64,000 nucleotides of DNA from CAVRQM01 sp963756975 (GCA_963756975.1 CAVWPS010000001.1:1116001-1180000), one strand, 5' to 3'. Positions 28,917-39,400 are shown, counted from the stretch's first letter. Translations and numbers: made by a program. The notes: generated by a model not told the origin, from the sequence alone.

Positions 28917-29830
28917 GGTGACGGTGTCTTGGTGAACGGACCGTCGTAGGTCGCGTCGACCCGCATCTTCGCCATCATCTCGGCCACGCCGTCCGGCCCG
29001 CGGATCGCCTCGTCGATATCGTGCATCGTGATCGGGCCCGCCGGTGTCGTGAGGGTGAATTCGAACGGGTGACGCAGTTGCGGCAGGTCGGCGACCACGC
29101 CGAGGATCGCGGCGATCGTGGTCTTGGACGCGCCGGCGCGGGGCAGTGCATCGGTCAGGAATACCGTCGCTTCCAGCTTGGCCTCCGCGACGTCGTTCGC
29201 GGGATCGGGTTGCGCCAGGAATTCGATCGCGGCGGGCATCACGAAATGGGTCAGAAACGTCCGGCTGTCGAGCCGTGTATGCAGCGCCCGCAACCCGAAC
29301 CGCGTCGATGCATGATCGTCGATCTCGTCCGTCCCCTCGACCACGGCATCCAGTTCCGCCCGCCCGACGACCGGCGCCGTCACGCTCAGCTCATGCAGCG
29401 TCGCCACCTTCGCGACCGGATCGAACGTCAGATCGACCACCACGTCGAACGGTGTCGCCATCTGGCGCGCCATCCATTGCTGCACGCCCGAAAGCCCGGT
29501 CCGCGTCTCGTCGATGCCGCGCGCGTCGATCCGGATCGACATCGGCGGCCCGGCATCGAGGGTCGGGTCGAAATCGATGCCCCGCACCTCCAGTACCGCG
29601 ACGTCGTACTCGACGGCCAGACCGGTCGCGAAACTGACCCGGTCGTAGCGGCAGCCGCCGCCTGGTAGCGCCGTGACGGGAACCGGCTCGCCGTGGCCCA
29701 GATCGGCGTGGAAACCGTCGATCCAGGCGGCGCAGCGCTCCGCCGGCGACAGGCCCGGCGACGATGGCCGGGCCAATGCCGGGGACGCGGCCACCAGCAC
29801 CACAGCCGCCAAGCGGAAGCAGCCGGTCAC
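28913..29830 (-). CDS. Secreted protein of unknown family, paralog A
   Basis: A 305-residue protein with a signal peptide (FRLAAVVLVAASPALA). The mature part alternates short predicted strands, for example VLEVRGIDFDPTLDAGPPMSIRIDARGI and VDLTFDPVAKVATLHELSV, and ends with RVDATYDGPF. I recognise no named domain. The neighbouring gene at 29827-30791 encodes a clear paralog: both share the VRGI-FDP, LHELS, LDS-x-F-x-T and VDATY-G landmarks in the same order. Two cysteines are present in the N-terminal part (ERCAAWI, GGGCRYDR). It overlaps the paralog by four bases and DUF1345 by four. Confidence 0.7.
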   Translation of the reverse strand: MTGCFRLAAVVLVAASPALARPSSPGLSPAERCAAWIDGFHADLGHGEPVPVTALPGGGCRYDRVSFATGLAVEYDVAVLEVRGIDFDPTLDAGPPMSIRIDARGIDETRTGLSGVQQWMARQMATPFDVVVDLTFDPVAKVATLHELSVTAPVVGRAELDAVVEGTDEIDDHASTRFGLRALHTRLDSRTFLTHFVMPAAIEFLAQPDPANDVAEAKLEATVFLTDALPRAGASKTTIAAILGVVADLPQLRHPFEFTLTTPAGPITMHDIDEAIRGPDGVAEMMAKMRVDATYDGPFTKTPSP

Positions 29831-30791
29831 GGGCGGCCCGGGCTCGGGCGGGCCGGGCTCGGGCCGATCGGCCCGGCGTAGGTCGCATCGACCGCGACCC
29901 GCTTGGCGAGCGTAAGATAGCCGTCCGGCACAGTCCCCACCGTGACGATATCGCTCAGCGGCAGCGGAGTGGCGGCGGTGACGGTCAGGTCCATCGGGTG
30001 TTGCGCATGCGGGAAATCGGTGATCGCGGTCGTGACCGCCGCGACGGTCGTGGCCGACGCGCCGGACGCCGTCAGAAAGGCGCGTGCCCGGCCGGCCAGC
30101 GTCGTCATCTCCGCGCGGACCGCCACCTCCACCGCGTCGGCCGTCGGCGCTTGCGGCAAGTGGTCCAGGATCATCGGCAGGACCATCGAGGTCACGAAGA
30201 CAGTGCTGTCGAGAGTGCCATGGATCCGGCGGATCGCGGCGGACTTGGCCGCGACGGAGAGTTGGTCGGCGCTGTGGACCGGCCCAACGCCATCCACCTC
30301 ACCATCGAGCGACACGTGTCCGAGCCGCTCGCCGTCGAGGCTCAGTTCGTGCAGCACCCACGTATGTGCGCCCGGATCGTAGGTGACGTCGAGCGTGACC
30401 GAGAGCTTGGCCTGCTGCTGCGACAGCATGTACTCCATCGCGGCGTTGGTGAGGTGGTAGGTGTGCACGACCCCGCGCGCCTCCACCCGCAGCGTCATCG
30501 CCGGGCCGGTGCTGGCGCCCGGATCGAAGCCGATCCCGCGAACCAGCACGCTGTCGGCGCGGTAGCCGCCGCGAAAGCTGCCGCGCGTGTCGGTGACGAT
30601 CTCCAGATTGTCGTAGCGGCAGGTGTCGGGATCGCCGCCGGCCACCGCGCTCGGTGGCCCGGCCAGGTGCAGGCCCTGAATATGGGTCAGGACCGTCGAG
30701 CAATCGGACGACCGACGGCGCAGCGGCGCGAGCCGAAAGCCGGAACAGCCAGCATGCCGGCCGCCAGCAGGCACTGGGTGATCTTCGACAT
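29827..30791 (-). CDS. Secreted protein of unknown family, paralog B, two frameshifts
   Basis: About 320 residues when repaired. The ATG at 30791 gives a good signal peptide (MSKITQCLLAAGMLAVPAFG). Within the next ~60 bases (about 30710-30745) the frame moves by +1 twice, leading into SDCSTVLTHIQGLHLAG and the long open frame to 29827. The core carries DTCRYDNLEIVTD, VRGIGFDPG, LDVTYDPGAHTWVLHELSLDG, LDSTVFVTSMVLP and VAVDATYAGP, matching paralog A in order. The last residues are Pro/Arg/Ser-rich (PSPARPSPGRP), encoded by a short GC-rich tandem repeat. The role is unknown; export and pairing suggest a periplasmic or surface structure. Confidence 0.65.
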
Positions 30792-30848
30792 GGGTGGCTC
30801 CTCCCCGGTGGCCTCGACGCAGGCCGGTCGCGTCGCCACATTATCATC

Positions 30849-33164
30849 ATGTCCGACGTTCTGATCCGCGCCGATATGGCGCACGCCGACCATCCCGTCG
30901 ATCTCGCCGAGGAGGCCGCGCGGGAGGCGGCGATCGCCCGGCTCATCGTCCGCACCCCCGAACAGGCGCAAGCCGCATCCGACGCGTTCACGCCGAACCG
31001 GCAGCCGGCCCGGCCGCTCACGAAACGCCTGACCGTCGTGTCGGAGTTCGAGCCGGCGGGCGACCAGCCGACCGCCATCCGCGAGCTGATCTCCGGCATC
31101 CAGGCCGGCGAGCGCGATCAGGTCCTGCTCGGTGTCACCGGGTCCGGCAAGACGTTCACCATGGCCAAGGTGATCGAGGCGATGCAGCGCCCGACGCTGA
31201 TCCTGGCCCCGAACAAGACGCTGGCCGCCCAGCTTTACGGCGAGATGAAGTCGTTCTTTCCGGACAACGCGGTCGAATACTTCGTCAGCTACTACGATTA
31301 CTATCAGCCCGAGGCATACGTGCCCCGGACCGACACGTATATCGAGAAAGACTCGCAGATCAACGAGCAGATCGACCGGATGCGCCACGCGGCCACCCAG
31401 TCCATTCTGGAGCGCAACGACGTCATCATCGTCGCCTCCGTGTCGTGCATCTACGGCATCGGCTCGGTCGAGACCTACGGCCGGATGGTGGTCAAGCTCC
31501 AGGTCGGCGGCCGGATCGAGCGCGATGCCCTCGCCCGCGCCCTGGTCGAGCTGCAATACCGCCGCAACGATGCCGGCTTCCAGCGCGGCAATTTCCGGCT
31601 GCGGGGCGAGGTCGTCGACGTGTTCCCGAGCCATTACGAGGACCGCGCCTGGCGCATCGCCCTGTTCGGCGACGAGATCGAGAGCATCCGCGAGTTCGAC
31701 CCGCTGACCGGCGAGATCACCGCCTCGCTCGACGACGTCAGCATCTACGCCAGCAGCCACTACGTGACGCCGCGCCCGACGCTCACGCAGGCGATCCGCG
31801 ACATCAAGATCGAGCTGAAACACACGCTCGACGATTTCGTCGCGCGCGGGAAACTGCTGGAGGCGGAGCGGCTGCAGCAGCGCTGCACGTTCGACATCGA
31901 GATGATGGAGACGACCGGCTCCTGCAAATCGATCGAGAACTACTCGCGCTACCTGTCGGGCCGCCGCCCGGGCGAGCCACCGCCGACCCTGTTCGAATAC
32001 CTGCCCGAGAACGCCCTGCTGATGGTCGACGAGAGCCACGTCACCGTCCCGCAGGTCGGGGGCATGGAGCGCGGCGACCATGCGCGCAAATCGATCCTGG
32101 CCGAGTTCGGCTTCCGGCTGCCGTCCTGCATCGACAACCGGCCGCTGAAATTCACCGAGTGGGACCGGTTCCGGCCGCAGACCGTGTTCGTCTCCGCGAC
32201 GCCGGCCCCGTGGGAGCTGGAGCGCACCGGCGGCGTGTTCGCCGAACAGGTGATCCGCCCGACCGGCCTGATCGACCCGGTGACCGAAATCCGCCCGGTC
32301 GAGCGGCAGGTCGACGATCTGCTGGGCGAGATCAAGGCGACGACCGCGCGAGGCGGCCGGGCGCTGGTGACGGTGCTGACCAAGCGGATGGCCGAGGATC
32401 TGACCGAGTACCTGACCGAGCATTCGATCAAAGTCAGGTACTTGCACTCCGACGTGGACACGCTGGAGCGGATCGAGATCATCCGCGATTTGCGCCTCGG
32501 CGTGTTCGACGCGCTGATCGGCATCAACCTGCTGCGGGAGGGGCTCGACATCCCGGAGTGCATGCTCGTCGCCATCCTGGACGCCGACAAGGAAGGCTTC
32601 CTCCGCTCGCAGACCAGCCTGGTGCAGACGATCGGCCGGGCCGCGCGCAACATCGACGGACGGGTGATCCTGTACGCCGACACGATGACCCGCAGCCTGA
32701 CGTTCGCGATCAACGAGACCGCCCGCCGGCGGGAGAAGCAGCACGCCTGGAACGTGGCCCACGACATCACCCCGGTCAGCGTCCGCAAGCAGATCGGCCG
32801 CGTGCTCGAGAGCGTGTTCGAGCAGGATTACGTCACCATCGCCCCGGTCGCCGACAGCGATCTGAAGCAGCTGGTCGGCAAGGACCTGAAAGCCTCGATC
32901 GCCGAGCTGGAAAAGCGGATGCGCGCCGCCGCCGCCGATCTGGAATTCGAGGCGGCTGCCCGGCTGCGCGACGAGATCAAGCGGCTCGAGGCGGTCGAAC
33001 TCGGCCTGCCCGCCCCGCCCGCCGCCTCGTCCTCGCTCCGCCCCCAGTCCGGCCGCGCGCCGAAAACGCCGACGCCGATGGGGCCGGGCGGCGGCGGCTA
33101 CGATCCGGCGAAGATGCGCAAGGGCAAGCGGCTGACCACACCGGGACGTCTGGGCAAGCATTGA
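30849..33164 (+). CDS. uvrB: Excinuclease ABC subunit B
   Basis: Damage-verification helicase of nucleotide excision repair; 771 residues. The conserved protein begins near residue 62 (VSEFEPAGDQPTAI), so an extra N-terminal ~60 residues rich in Ala/Glu precede it. Walker A is GVTGSGKTF (about residue 98); the beta-hairpin segment YYDYYQPEAYVP and the helicase motifs LMVDESHV and QTIGRAARN are present. A C-terminal UVR motif (AELEKRMRAAAADLEFEAAA) binds UvrC, followed by a Pro/Gly-rich, basic tail. The stop overlaps the next gene's TTG start. It works with uvrC at 34485. Confidence 0.97.
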   Translation: MSDVLIRADMAHADHPVDLAEEAAREAAIARLIVRTPEQAQAASDAFTPNRQPARPLTKRLTVVSEFEPAGDQPTAIRELISGIQAGERDQVLLGVTGSGKTFTMAKVIEAMQRPTLILAPNKTLAAQLYGEMKSFFPDNAVEYFVSYYDYYQPEAYVPRTDTYIEKDSQINEQIDRMRHAATQSILERNDVIIVASVSCIYGIGSVETYGRMVVKLQVGGRIERDALARALVELQYRRNDAGFQRGNFRLRGEVVDVFPSHYEDRAWRIALFGDEIESIREFDPLTGEITASLDDVSIYASSHYVTPRPTLTQAIRDIKIELKHTLDDFVARGKLLEAERLQQRCTFDIEMMETTGSCKSIENYSRYLSGRRPGEPPPTLFEYLPENALLMVDESHVTVPQVGGMERGDHARKSILAEFGFRLPSCIDNRPLKFTEWDRFRPQTVFVSATPAPWELERTGGVFAEQVIRPTGLIDPVTEIRPVERQVDDLLGEIKATTARGGRALVTVLTKRMAEDLTEYLTEHSIKVRYLHSDVDTLERIEIIRDLRLGVFDALIGINLLREGLDIPECMLVAILDADKEGFLRSQTSLVQTIGRAARNIDGRVILYADTMTRSLTFAINETARRREKQHAWNVAHDITPVSVRKQIGRVLESVFEQDYVTIAPVADSDLKQLVGKDLKASIAELEKRMRAAAADLEFEAAARLRDEIKRLEAVELGLPAPPAASSSLRPQSGRAPKTPTPMGPGGGGYDPAKMRKGKRLTTPGRLGKH

Positions 33165-33922
33165 TCGACGACGCCATCCCACGCGCGGCGCTGGTCACCG
33201 GCGCCGCGAGGCGGATCGGCCGCGCCATCGCCGAACGGCTGGCCGGGGCGGGCTTCGCGGTCGCCCTGCACTGCCACGACAGCGTGGCCGACGCCGAGAC
33301 GCTGGCCGCCACGCTGCCGACCCGCACGGTCGTGCTCCGTGCCGATCTCGCGCGCGAAGCCGAGGTCGCGCCGCTGATCGCCCAAGCCATGGCCGCCCTC
33401 GGCCCGATCGGCGTGCTGGTGAACAACGCGAGCCGGTTCGAGCGTGACGAGGTGGCCGACACGACCCGCTCCGGCTGGGACGCGCACATGGAGGCGAATC
33501 TCCGCGCGCCCTTCGTGCTGACGCAGAACTTCGCCGCCGCCCTGCCGGCCGAGGCGCGGGGTGCGGTCATCAACCTTCTCGACCAGCGCGTCTGGTCGCC
33601 GACGCCGCACTTCGTCTCCTACACGGTCAGCAAGGCCGCGCTGTGGACGCTGACACGCACCATGGCGCTGGCGCTCGCGCCGCGCATCCGGGTCAACGGC
33701 ATCGGCCCCGGCCCCGCGATCGCGAGCGCGCGCCAGACGCCGGAGCAGTTCGCGCGCCAATCCGCCTCGGTCCCGCTCGGTCACGGCACCTCGCCCGCCG
33801 AGATCGCGGACGCGGTGCTGATGATCCTCGGCCTGCCGGCGATGACCGGGCAGATGATCGCGCTCGACGGCGGGCAGCACCTGCAATGGTCGGCCGCCCA
33901 CGGGGCCGCGGACCCCGAATGA
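33161..33922 (+). CDS. Short-chain dehydrogenase/reductase, pteridine-reductase (FolM)-like
   Basis: A 253-residue SDR. The cofactor motif is VTGAARRIGRAIAERL; the TGAxxRIG form is typical of PTR1/FolM pteridine reductases, which keep Arg to bind NADPH. Then come VLVNNASRFE and the catalytic YTVSK (Tyr-x-x-x-Lys), and the late segment GLPAMTGQMIALDGGQHL. I start it at TTG 33161, overlapping the uvrB stop, since this is the first codon before the Rossmann strand. Its stop overlaps the folB start (ATGA). The pairing with folB suggests dihydrofolate/dihydromonapterin reduction (inference). Confidence 0.8.
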   Translation: MIDDAIPRAALVTGAARRIGRAIAERLAGAGFAVALHCHDSVADAETLAATLPTRTVVLRADLAREAEVAPLIAQAMAALGPIGVLVNNASRFERDEVADTTRSGWDAHMEANLRAPFVLTQNFAAALPAEARGAVINLLDQRVWSPTPHFVSYTVSKAALWTLTRTMALALAPRIRVNGIGPGPAIASARQTPEQFARQSASVPLGHGTSPAEIADAVLMILGLPAMTGQMIALDGGQHLQWSAAHGAADPE

Positions 33923-34275
33923 GGCGCGTCTTCCTCCACGGCCTGATCTTCCAGGCCAGCATCGGGGCCTACGCCTCCGAATTCGGCCGCACCCAGCGCA
34001 TCCGCGTCGGCGTCGACCTGTTCGTCCGCGACGAGGGCGGCGTCGGGGCCGACGACCTCGGCCGCGTGCTCGACTACGCCGCGGTGCACGGCAAGATCGT
34101 CGAGGAGATCGGCCGTGGCCATGTCCGCCTCGTCGAGACCTTGGCCGAGCGGCTCGCCCACGGCATATTGGCCGACGAGAGGGTCGAGCGGGTTCGGGTG
34201 CGGCTTGAGAAGCTTGACATCCTGCCCGACGGAGCGGCGGCTGGGGTGGAGATCGAACGGGCGCGCAACGATTAG
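33919..34275 (+). CDS. folB: Dihydroneopterin aldolase family protein
   Basis: A 118-residue FolB-type protein that in folate synthesis converts 7,8-dihydroneopterin to 6-hydroxymethyl-dihydropterin. It starts MRRVFLHGLIFQASIGAYASE and has the GRTQRIRVGVDLFV strand, the VLDYAAVHGKIVEEI helix and the LVETLAERLA helix with the conserved Glu. It is at the short end of the family (usual ~120). It is coupled by a four-base overlap to the SDR gene. Confidence 0.88.
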   Translation: MRRVFLHGLIFQASIGAYASEFGRTQRIRVGVDLFVRDEGGVGADDLGRVLDYAAVHGKIVEEIGRGHVRLVETLAERLAHGILADERVERVRVRLEKLDILPDGAAAGVEIERARND

Positions 34276-34484
34276 CCCACCGCACCGCAACTCGGCTGAT
34301 ATTACAGCATGATGGCGGTCACGGTTAAGTTATGTCACTATCGGACTTGATTTAAACAACAATTTGAATGGCTTAAACCGGCCGGCCCGCGCTGTGCGTT
34401 TCCCCGGCGGGAAACCGGCTGTGGCCGGCACGAGTCGACTGCGATTTCTTCCCCAACTTTATCCACAAGGGTGCTGACCGGGAA
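34276..34484 (+). promoter_or_regulatory. AT-rich intergenic region upstream of uvrC
   Basis: This 209-base gap holds no gene that I can see. Around 34300-34380 the composition drops well below the surrounding GC level, with stretches such as TTGATTTAAACAACAATTTG. The most likely role is the uvrC promoter region; no -10/-35 pair or operator can be defined with certainty. Confidence 0.4.
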
Positions 34485-36371
34485 ATGAGCGATTCTCGTG
34501 ACATCGGCGTTGCAGTGATCGAGCGGGCTCTGGAGACGATGCCGCTGGTCCCCGGCGTCTACCGTATGCTCGACGGTCGCGGCGACGCGCTCTACGTCGG
34601 TAAGGCGCGCAGCTTGAAGAAGCGGGTGACGAGCTACACCCAGATCGGCCGGCTGCCGGAGCGGCTGCGTCGGATGGTGAGCGAGACGGTGGCGATGGAG
34701 ATCGTCACCACGCACACCGAGGCGGAAGCGCTGCTGCTCGAAGCCAACCTGATCAAGCGCTTGAAGCCGCGTTACAACATCGTGTTGCGGGACGACAAAT
34801 CGTACCCGTGGCTGATGCTGACCGAGGACCATCCCTTCCCGCAGATCGCCAAGCATCGCGGGGCGCAGGTCCGAAAGGGCAGCTACTACGGCCCGTTCGC
34901 CTCCGCGTGGGCGGTCAACCAGACCGTTACCGCGATGCAGCGCGTGTTCCTGCTACGCTCCTGTGCCGACACCGTGTTCGCGAACCGCAGCCGCCCGTGC
35001 CTGCTGCACCAGATCCGCCGCTGCTCCGCCCCTTGCGTCGGGCGCATCTCGGCGGAGGATTATCAGGGGCTGGTCAACCAGGCGAAGGGTTTCATGGCCG
35101 GCCGCGGTGCGGCGGTGCAGCGCGAGCTGGCCGCCGAGATGGAGCGCGCGGCCGAGACGCTGGAATTCGAGCGCGCCGCCGCCGTCCGCGACCGCATCCG
35201 GGGCCTGACCCACGTCCAGGGCGGCGGCGTCATCAACCCCGAGAGCATCACCGACGCCGACGTGATCGCCGCGTGGCAGGGCGCCGGCCAGACCTGCGTG
35301 CAGGTGTTCTTCATCCGTGGCGGCCGCAACAACGGCAACCGCGCCTTCTTCCCCGCCCACGCCCGCGCCGACGAGCCGGGCGAGGTGCTGAGCGCCTTCA
35401 TCGCCCAGTTCTACGACGACAAGCCGCCGCCGCCGCTGATCCTGTGCAGCCACGATTTGCCGGAGGCCGACCTGGTCGAGGAGGCGCTCGGCCTGAAGGC
35501 GGCGACGTTCGGGGCGACCCGAAAGGTCGAGCTTGCGGTCCCGAAGCGCGGCGAGAAGCGCGCGGTGCTCGATCACGCGCTGACCAACGCGCGCGAGGCG
35601 ATGGAACGCCGGCTCGCGGAGACCGCCGGGCAGGCGAAGCTGCTGTCCCACACCGCCGACCTGTTCGGCCTCGGCGCGCCGCCCGAACGGATCGAGGTCT
35701 ACGACAACAGCCACATCATGGGCACCAACGCGTACGGCGTGATGGTCGTGTCCGGTCCGGAGGGTTTTACAAAGCAGGCGTACCGGAAGTTCGGCATCAA
35801 GGGCCCGATCACGCCCGGCGACGATTTCGCGATGATGCGCGAGGTGCTGGAGCGCCGGTTCGGCCGTGCGCTGAAGGAGAACCCCGACCCGTCCGCGTTG
35901 CCGCCCGGCTGGCCCGACCTCGTGCTGATCGACGGCGGCGCGGGCCAGCTTTCGGCGGCCAAGGGCGTGCTGGCCGACCTCGGCATCGGCGACCTGCCGC
36001 TGGTCGCGATCGCCAAAGGCCCGGACCGCGACGCCGGGCGCGAGTGGTTCCACATGGACGGCCGCGCGCCGTTCCAGCTGCCGCCGCGCGACCCCGTCCT
36101 GTATTTCCTGCAGCGCCTGCGCGACGAGGCGCACCGGTTCGCCATCACCACCCACCGCGCCGGCCGCAGCAAATCGCTCGTGACCAGCGAACTCGACGAG
36201 ATCGCCGGGATCGGGCCCGGCCGCAAACGCGCGTTGCTGAACCATTTCGGCAGCGCGCGCGGGGTCAAGCAGGCGGGGCTCGCCGACCTCGAAGCGGCAC
36301 CGGGGATCAACAAGGACCTCGCCGCGCGGGTGTACGCGCATTTTCACCCCGGATCGCGAGCCGCCGGTTAG
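34485..36371 (+). CDS. uvrC: Excinuclease ABC subunit C
   Basis: Dual-incision nuclease of nucleotide excision repair; 628 residues. The N-terminal GIY-YIG nuclease is at residues ~22-100 (PGVYRMLDGRGDALYVGKA, with the GIY-YIG catalytic Tyr/Arg). The UVR domain is near residue 215 (ERAAETLEFERAAAVRDRI). The C-terminal RNase H-like endonuclease has IEVYDNSHI and DLVLIDGGAGQL (catalytic Asp residues). Two HhH motifs follow (EIAGIGPGRKRALLNHFGSA). Full length and unbroken. It converges on tamB with a hairpin between the two genes. Confidence 0.97.
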   Translation: MSDSRDIGVAVIERALETMPLVPGVYRMLDGRGDALYVGKARSLKKRVTSYTQIGRLPERLRRMVSETVAMEIVTTHTEAEALLLEANLIKRLKPRYNIVLRDDKSYPWLMLTEDHPFPQIAKHRGAQVRKGSYYGPFASAWAVNQTVTAMQRVFLLRSCADTVFANRSRPCLLHQIRRCSAPCVGRISAEDYQGLVNQAKGFMAGRGAAVQRELAAEMERAAETLEFERAAAVRDRIRGLTHVQGGGVINPESITDADVIAAWQGAGQTCVQVFFIRGGRNNGNRAFFPAHARADEPGEVLSAFIAQFYDDKPPPPLILCSHDLPEADLVEEALGLKAATFGATRKVELAVPKRGEKRAVLDHALTNAREAMERRLAETAGQAKLLSHTADLFGLGAPPERIEVYDNSHIMGTNAYGVMVVSGPEGFTKQAYRKFGIKGPITPGDDFAMMREVLERRFGRALKENPDPSALPPGWPDLVLIDGGAGQLSAAKGVLADLGIGDLPLVAIAKGPDRDAGREWFHMDGRAPFQLPPRDPVLYFLQRLRDEAHRFAITTHRAGRSKSLVTSELDEIAGIGPGRKRALLNHFGSARGVKQAGLADLEAAPGINKDLAARVYAHFHPGSRAAG

Positions 36372-36418
36372 ACGACCGCCGGGCCATGGCTGTCGACGGG
36401 TTCGGGTTCGCCGCCGAG

Positions 36419-36453
36419 CTGTCCAGACACGCTGCCGGGCCGTGTCTCGACAG
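36419..36453. terminator. Candidate bidirectional terminator hairpin between uvrC and tamB
   Basis: CTGTCCAGACACG (36419-36431) pairs with CGTGTCTCGACAG (36441-36453): a 13-base stem with one mismatch and a nine-base loop. It lies in the 123-base gap between two convergent genes. There is no T run on either side, so it is not a textbook intrinsic terminator, but its position fits a termination role. Confidence 0.45.
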
Positions 36454-36494
36454 GCGCGATGCACGTGACAGCCGAGCGCGGGCGCGATCCACCG

Positions 36495-39400
36495 TCAATA
36501 TTCGAACTGATATGTGACGCCCACATTGGTCCCGGTCGAGCTGCCGGCCGCCGATCCCTGGGCGCTGGCGCCGCCGGTGCCGACATCGGTCTCGAGCTTC
36601 AGGCCCTTCGTGATGTCGATCTGGACCGTCGCCTGCGAGCCGCCGCCGGAGGTCGCCTGCTTGGCGCCGACGTAGACGCCACGGGCGACGTATTTGCCGG
36701 CCTGCACGCTCGCGCCCGACCCGCCGCTGCCGCCGCCGACCGAGAGCCGGTCGAGGCCGAGCCCGTTGCGGATGCTGTTCAGCGGGTCGAAGCTGCCGCT
36801 GGTCACCCCGGTCAGCTGTGCCAGCGCGGCCGCGATCGAGGCCAGTTGCAGTGGGCCGAGGGCGGCGACGCTCTGGCCGAACAGCAGGTGGGCGAGCACC
36901 TCGTCCTGCGGCAGTGCCGGGACCGACGACAGCAGGATTTTGGGGTCGCTCGCGTAGCCGGTGACCTCCAGCGTCGCGACCGTGCCGCCCGTCGTGTTGT
37001 CGGCGACGAAGTCGATCGTGGGATCGATCTTGCCGCTGCCGTCGAAGCCGACCTTGCCGGTGGTGAACGTCAGGGTCTGGCCGGCGACGCTGATCGTGCC
37101 GTTGCGCATCTCGAACCCGCCCTGCGGCCTGGGTGCGGCGGCGGTGCCCTTTACGCGCAGTTCGCCCGACAGCTCCGCGTCGATGCCGCGGCCGCGCACG
37201 AACACCTGCTGCGGCGCGTGGATGGCGAGGTCGAGGCCGATATCGGGGCCGGGCGATGGCGGCGGCGGCGGCTTCTGGCCGGGACGGCGGACGTCGAGCA
37301 CGGCGACGCTGGCCGGCAGCTTGTCGGGCACGCGGATGTCGGCCCGCTGCACGGTGACGCTGCCGGTCGCGTCGAGCCGGCCGCCGAGCGACCCGCGTAA
37401 CGCGAGGTCGGCGTCGAGGGTCGCCGTCAGCAGGTCGGACGACAGCGGGCGGGCGCGGGCCATCGTCAAATGCAGGTCGACGGGGCGCGTGCCCTGCAGG
37501 CCGATCGTGCCGTTCGCGTGGATCGTGCCGGTGCCGGCGCGCGCCGAGAGGTTCGTGAGACTGATGGTGCCGCCGTTCGCGTCGATCTGCGCCTCGATCT
37601 GCGAGATCCGGGCGCCCTGCGAAAAATCCTGGAATTCGCCGCCGCTGAGCCGGGCGTTCCCACGCGCGCTCGGTGCCGTCAGCGACCCGGTGACCGTCGC
37701 GTCGAGGGCGAGTTGCCCGCGCGCGCGCCGCCCGGACGCCGTCAGCACCGGGTCGAGCACGGCGAGGTCCAGCGCCCCGGTCGCATGCAGATCGAGCGGA
37801 CCGGACGGCGTGGTCGGCGCGGTGCCGGTCACCGCCAGCGTGTTGCGCCCGAGTGCAAGCCTTGCGTCGAGCTGGGCCGCCGTGCCGCGGAGCGTCGCGG
37901 TGGCGCTCAGGTTCGCGGGCGGCAGGCTGGCGGCGGGGCCGCTGCGAAGGTGGATGCCTCGCGCGTCGATCCGGGCCGTGCCCTGCGGCCGCGTGGGTGT
38001 GCCCGTCAGCCTAGCTTCGGCCGACAACGTGCCGTCGGCCATCAGGGTCGGGTCGGCGATGCGCGCGAGGTCGGCGGTGACGTTGCTCAGCCGGGCGGTC
38101 AGATCGAGCGTCGGCGAGGCACGGCCGGCGATCTCGAGCACCGCCTGGCGCAGCCCGACCCGCAGGCGGTCGACCGAGATTTCGGTGCCGAATTTGACCC
38201 GGGCCGGCGACAGCAGACGCGCGGTCTCGGCGTGCGCGGTGGCGGCCAGTTCGGAGACGGCGACGGTCTGGGCCGGCAGATCGAGCACGGCGCGGGTGCG
38301 AAGCGTCACCGGCTGGCCGGCTTGCCGCGCGGCGACGTCGGCCGCGATCGCAAGGGCGGTGCGCGGACCGGCGACCGTGGCGCGGGCGTCGGCGGTGATG
38401 CCGGACGCCGAAATACCGGTCGCGACCAGCGTCGCGTCGACCCGGCCGAGTTGCGCGGGGTTTTCGACGCGGGCGTCCAATGTGGCGGAGGCGACCGAGG
38501 TGCCGGGAATGCCGGCGCGGGTAGCGCGCACCTTCGCGGTCGCGGTCGTGGCGGACAGGTCGACCATCGCGTCGATCGCGCCCGAGATCGCTTGGCCGGT
38601 AATGCGGCGCAGATCGTCGAGCCGGGTCATGCGGAGCGCCAAATGGCCGGTCGGCAACGTGGCTCCGGCGGCCAGCGTCAACGCGCCCTCGGCGTGGGCA
38701 CTGCGCCAGTCGGCGCGGTCGATGGTGAGTTTTGTCGCACCCGCGTCGCGCGAGATTTCGGCCGACAGCGTGACCGGGGCGCCGTCGAGCTGGCCGTCGG
38801 CACCGATGTGGCCTGCCGGATTGGCGGGCAGGCCGGTGGCGCGAACCTGCGCCGTCACATGGCCTTTCGGCACGCCGGCCGTGGCCACGTCGCCCGCGAG
38901 GTCGGCGTCCAGCGCCAGATCGTCCGTCGCACCCGTCGCGTGCGCGTGCAGCGTCGCGTTGCCGGAGACGGTCGGGGCCAGGATGTGCAGGTCGGGCAGA
39001 CCGATATCGGCGGTCGCGTCGAGCTTGCCGCCGATCAGGCCGCCGGACGCGGCGACGGTCAGCGCGGACCCGTGCAGGTCCAGCTTGCGAAGCGTCAGGT
39101 CGGACCCGGCGACATGCGCCGACAGGTCGATCCGGCCGTCCGGGCCGATCAGCGCCGGCACCGGCGACAGGCCGCCGGTGATGCCCAGCATTCCGGTCAG
39201 GGTCGCATCGAGCGCACCGGCCGCGTCCTGGCTGGCGGCGATGTCGAGCGCGGTCGAGCCGGACAGGGCGACGTTGCCCGCCGCCGCCAGCGGAGTCAGG
39301 TCCGGCACGGTCAGATGCGCCTTGACCGACGGTGCCGGTTTCACGGTCGCCGTGCCGTTCAGGGCCAGCAGCGTGTGCTTGAGGTCGAACGTCACCGGCA

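Noticed and set aside
29826..29880. GC-rich tandem repeat (GGGCTCGGGC units) at the end of secreted paralog B
   Set aside because: It encodes a Pro/Arg/Ser tail and lies in the coding overlap; no evidence of a separate element.
30687..33182. Long minus-strand open frame opposite uvrB
   Set aside because: It is a codon-bias shadow of uvrB; only its last part (from 30791) is real, as the start of secreted paralog B.
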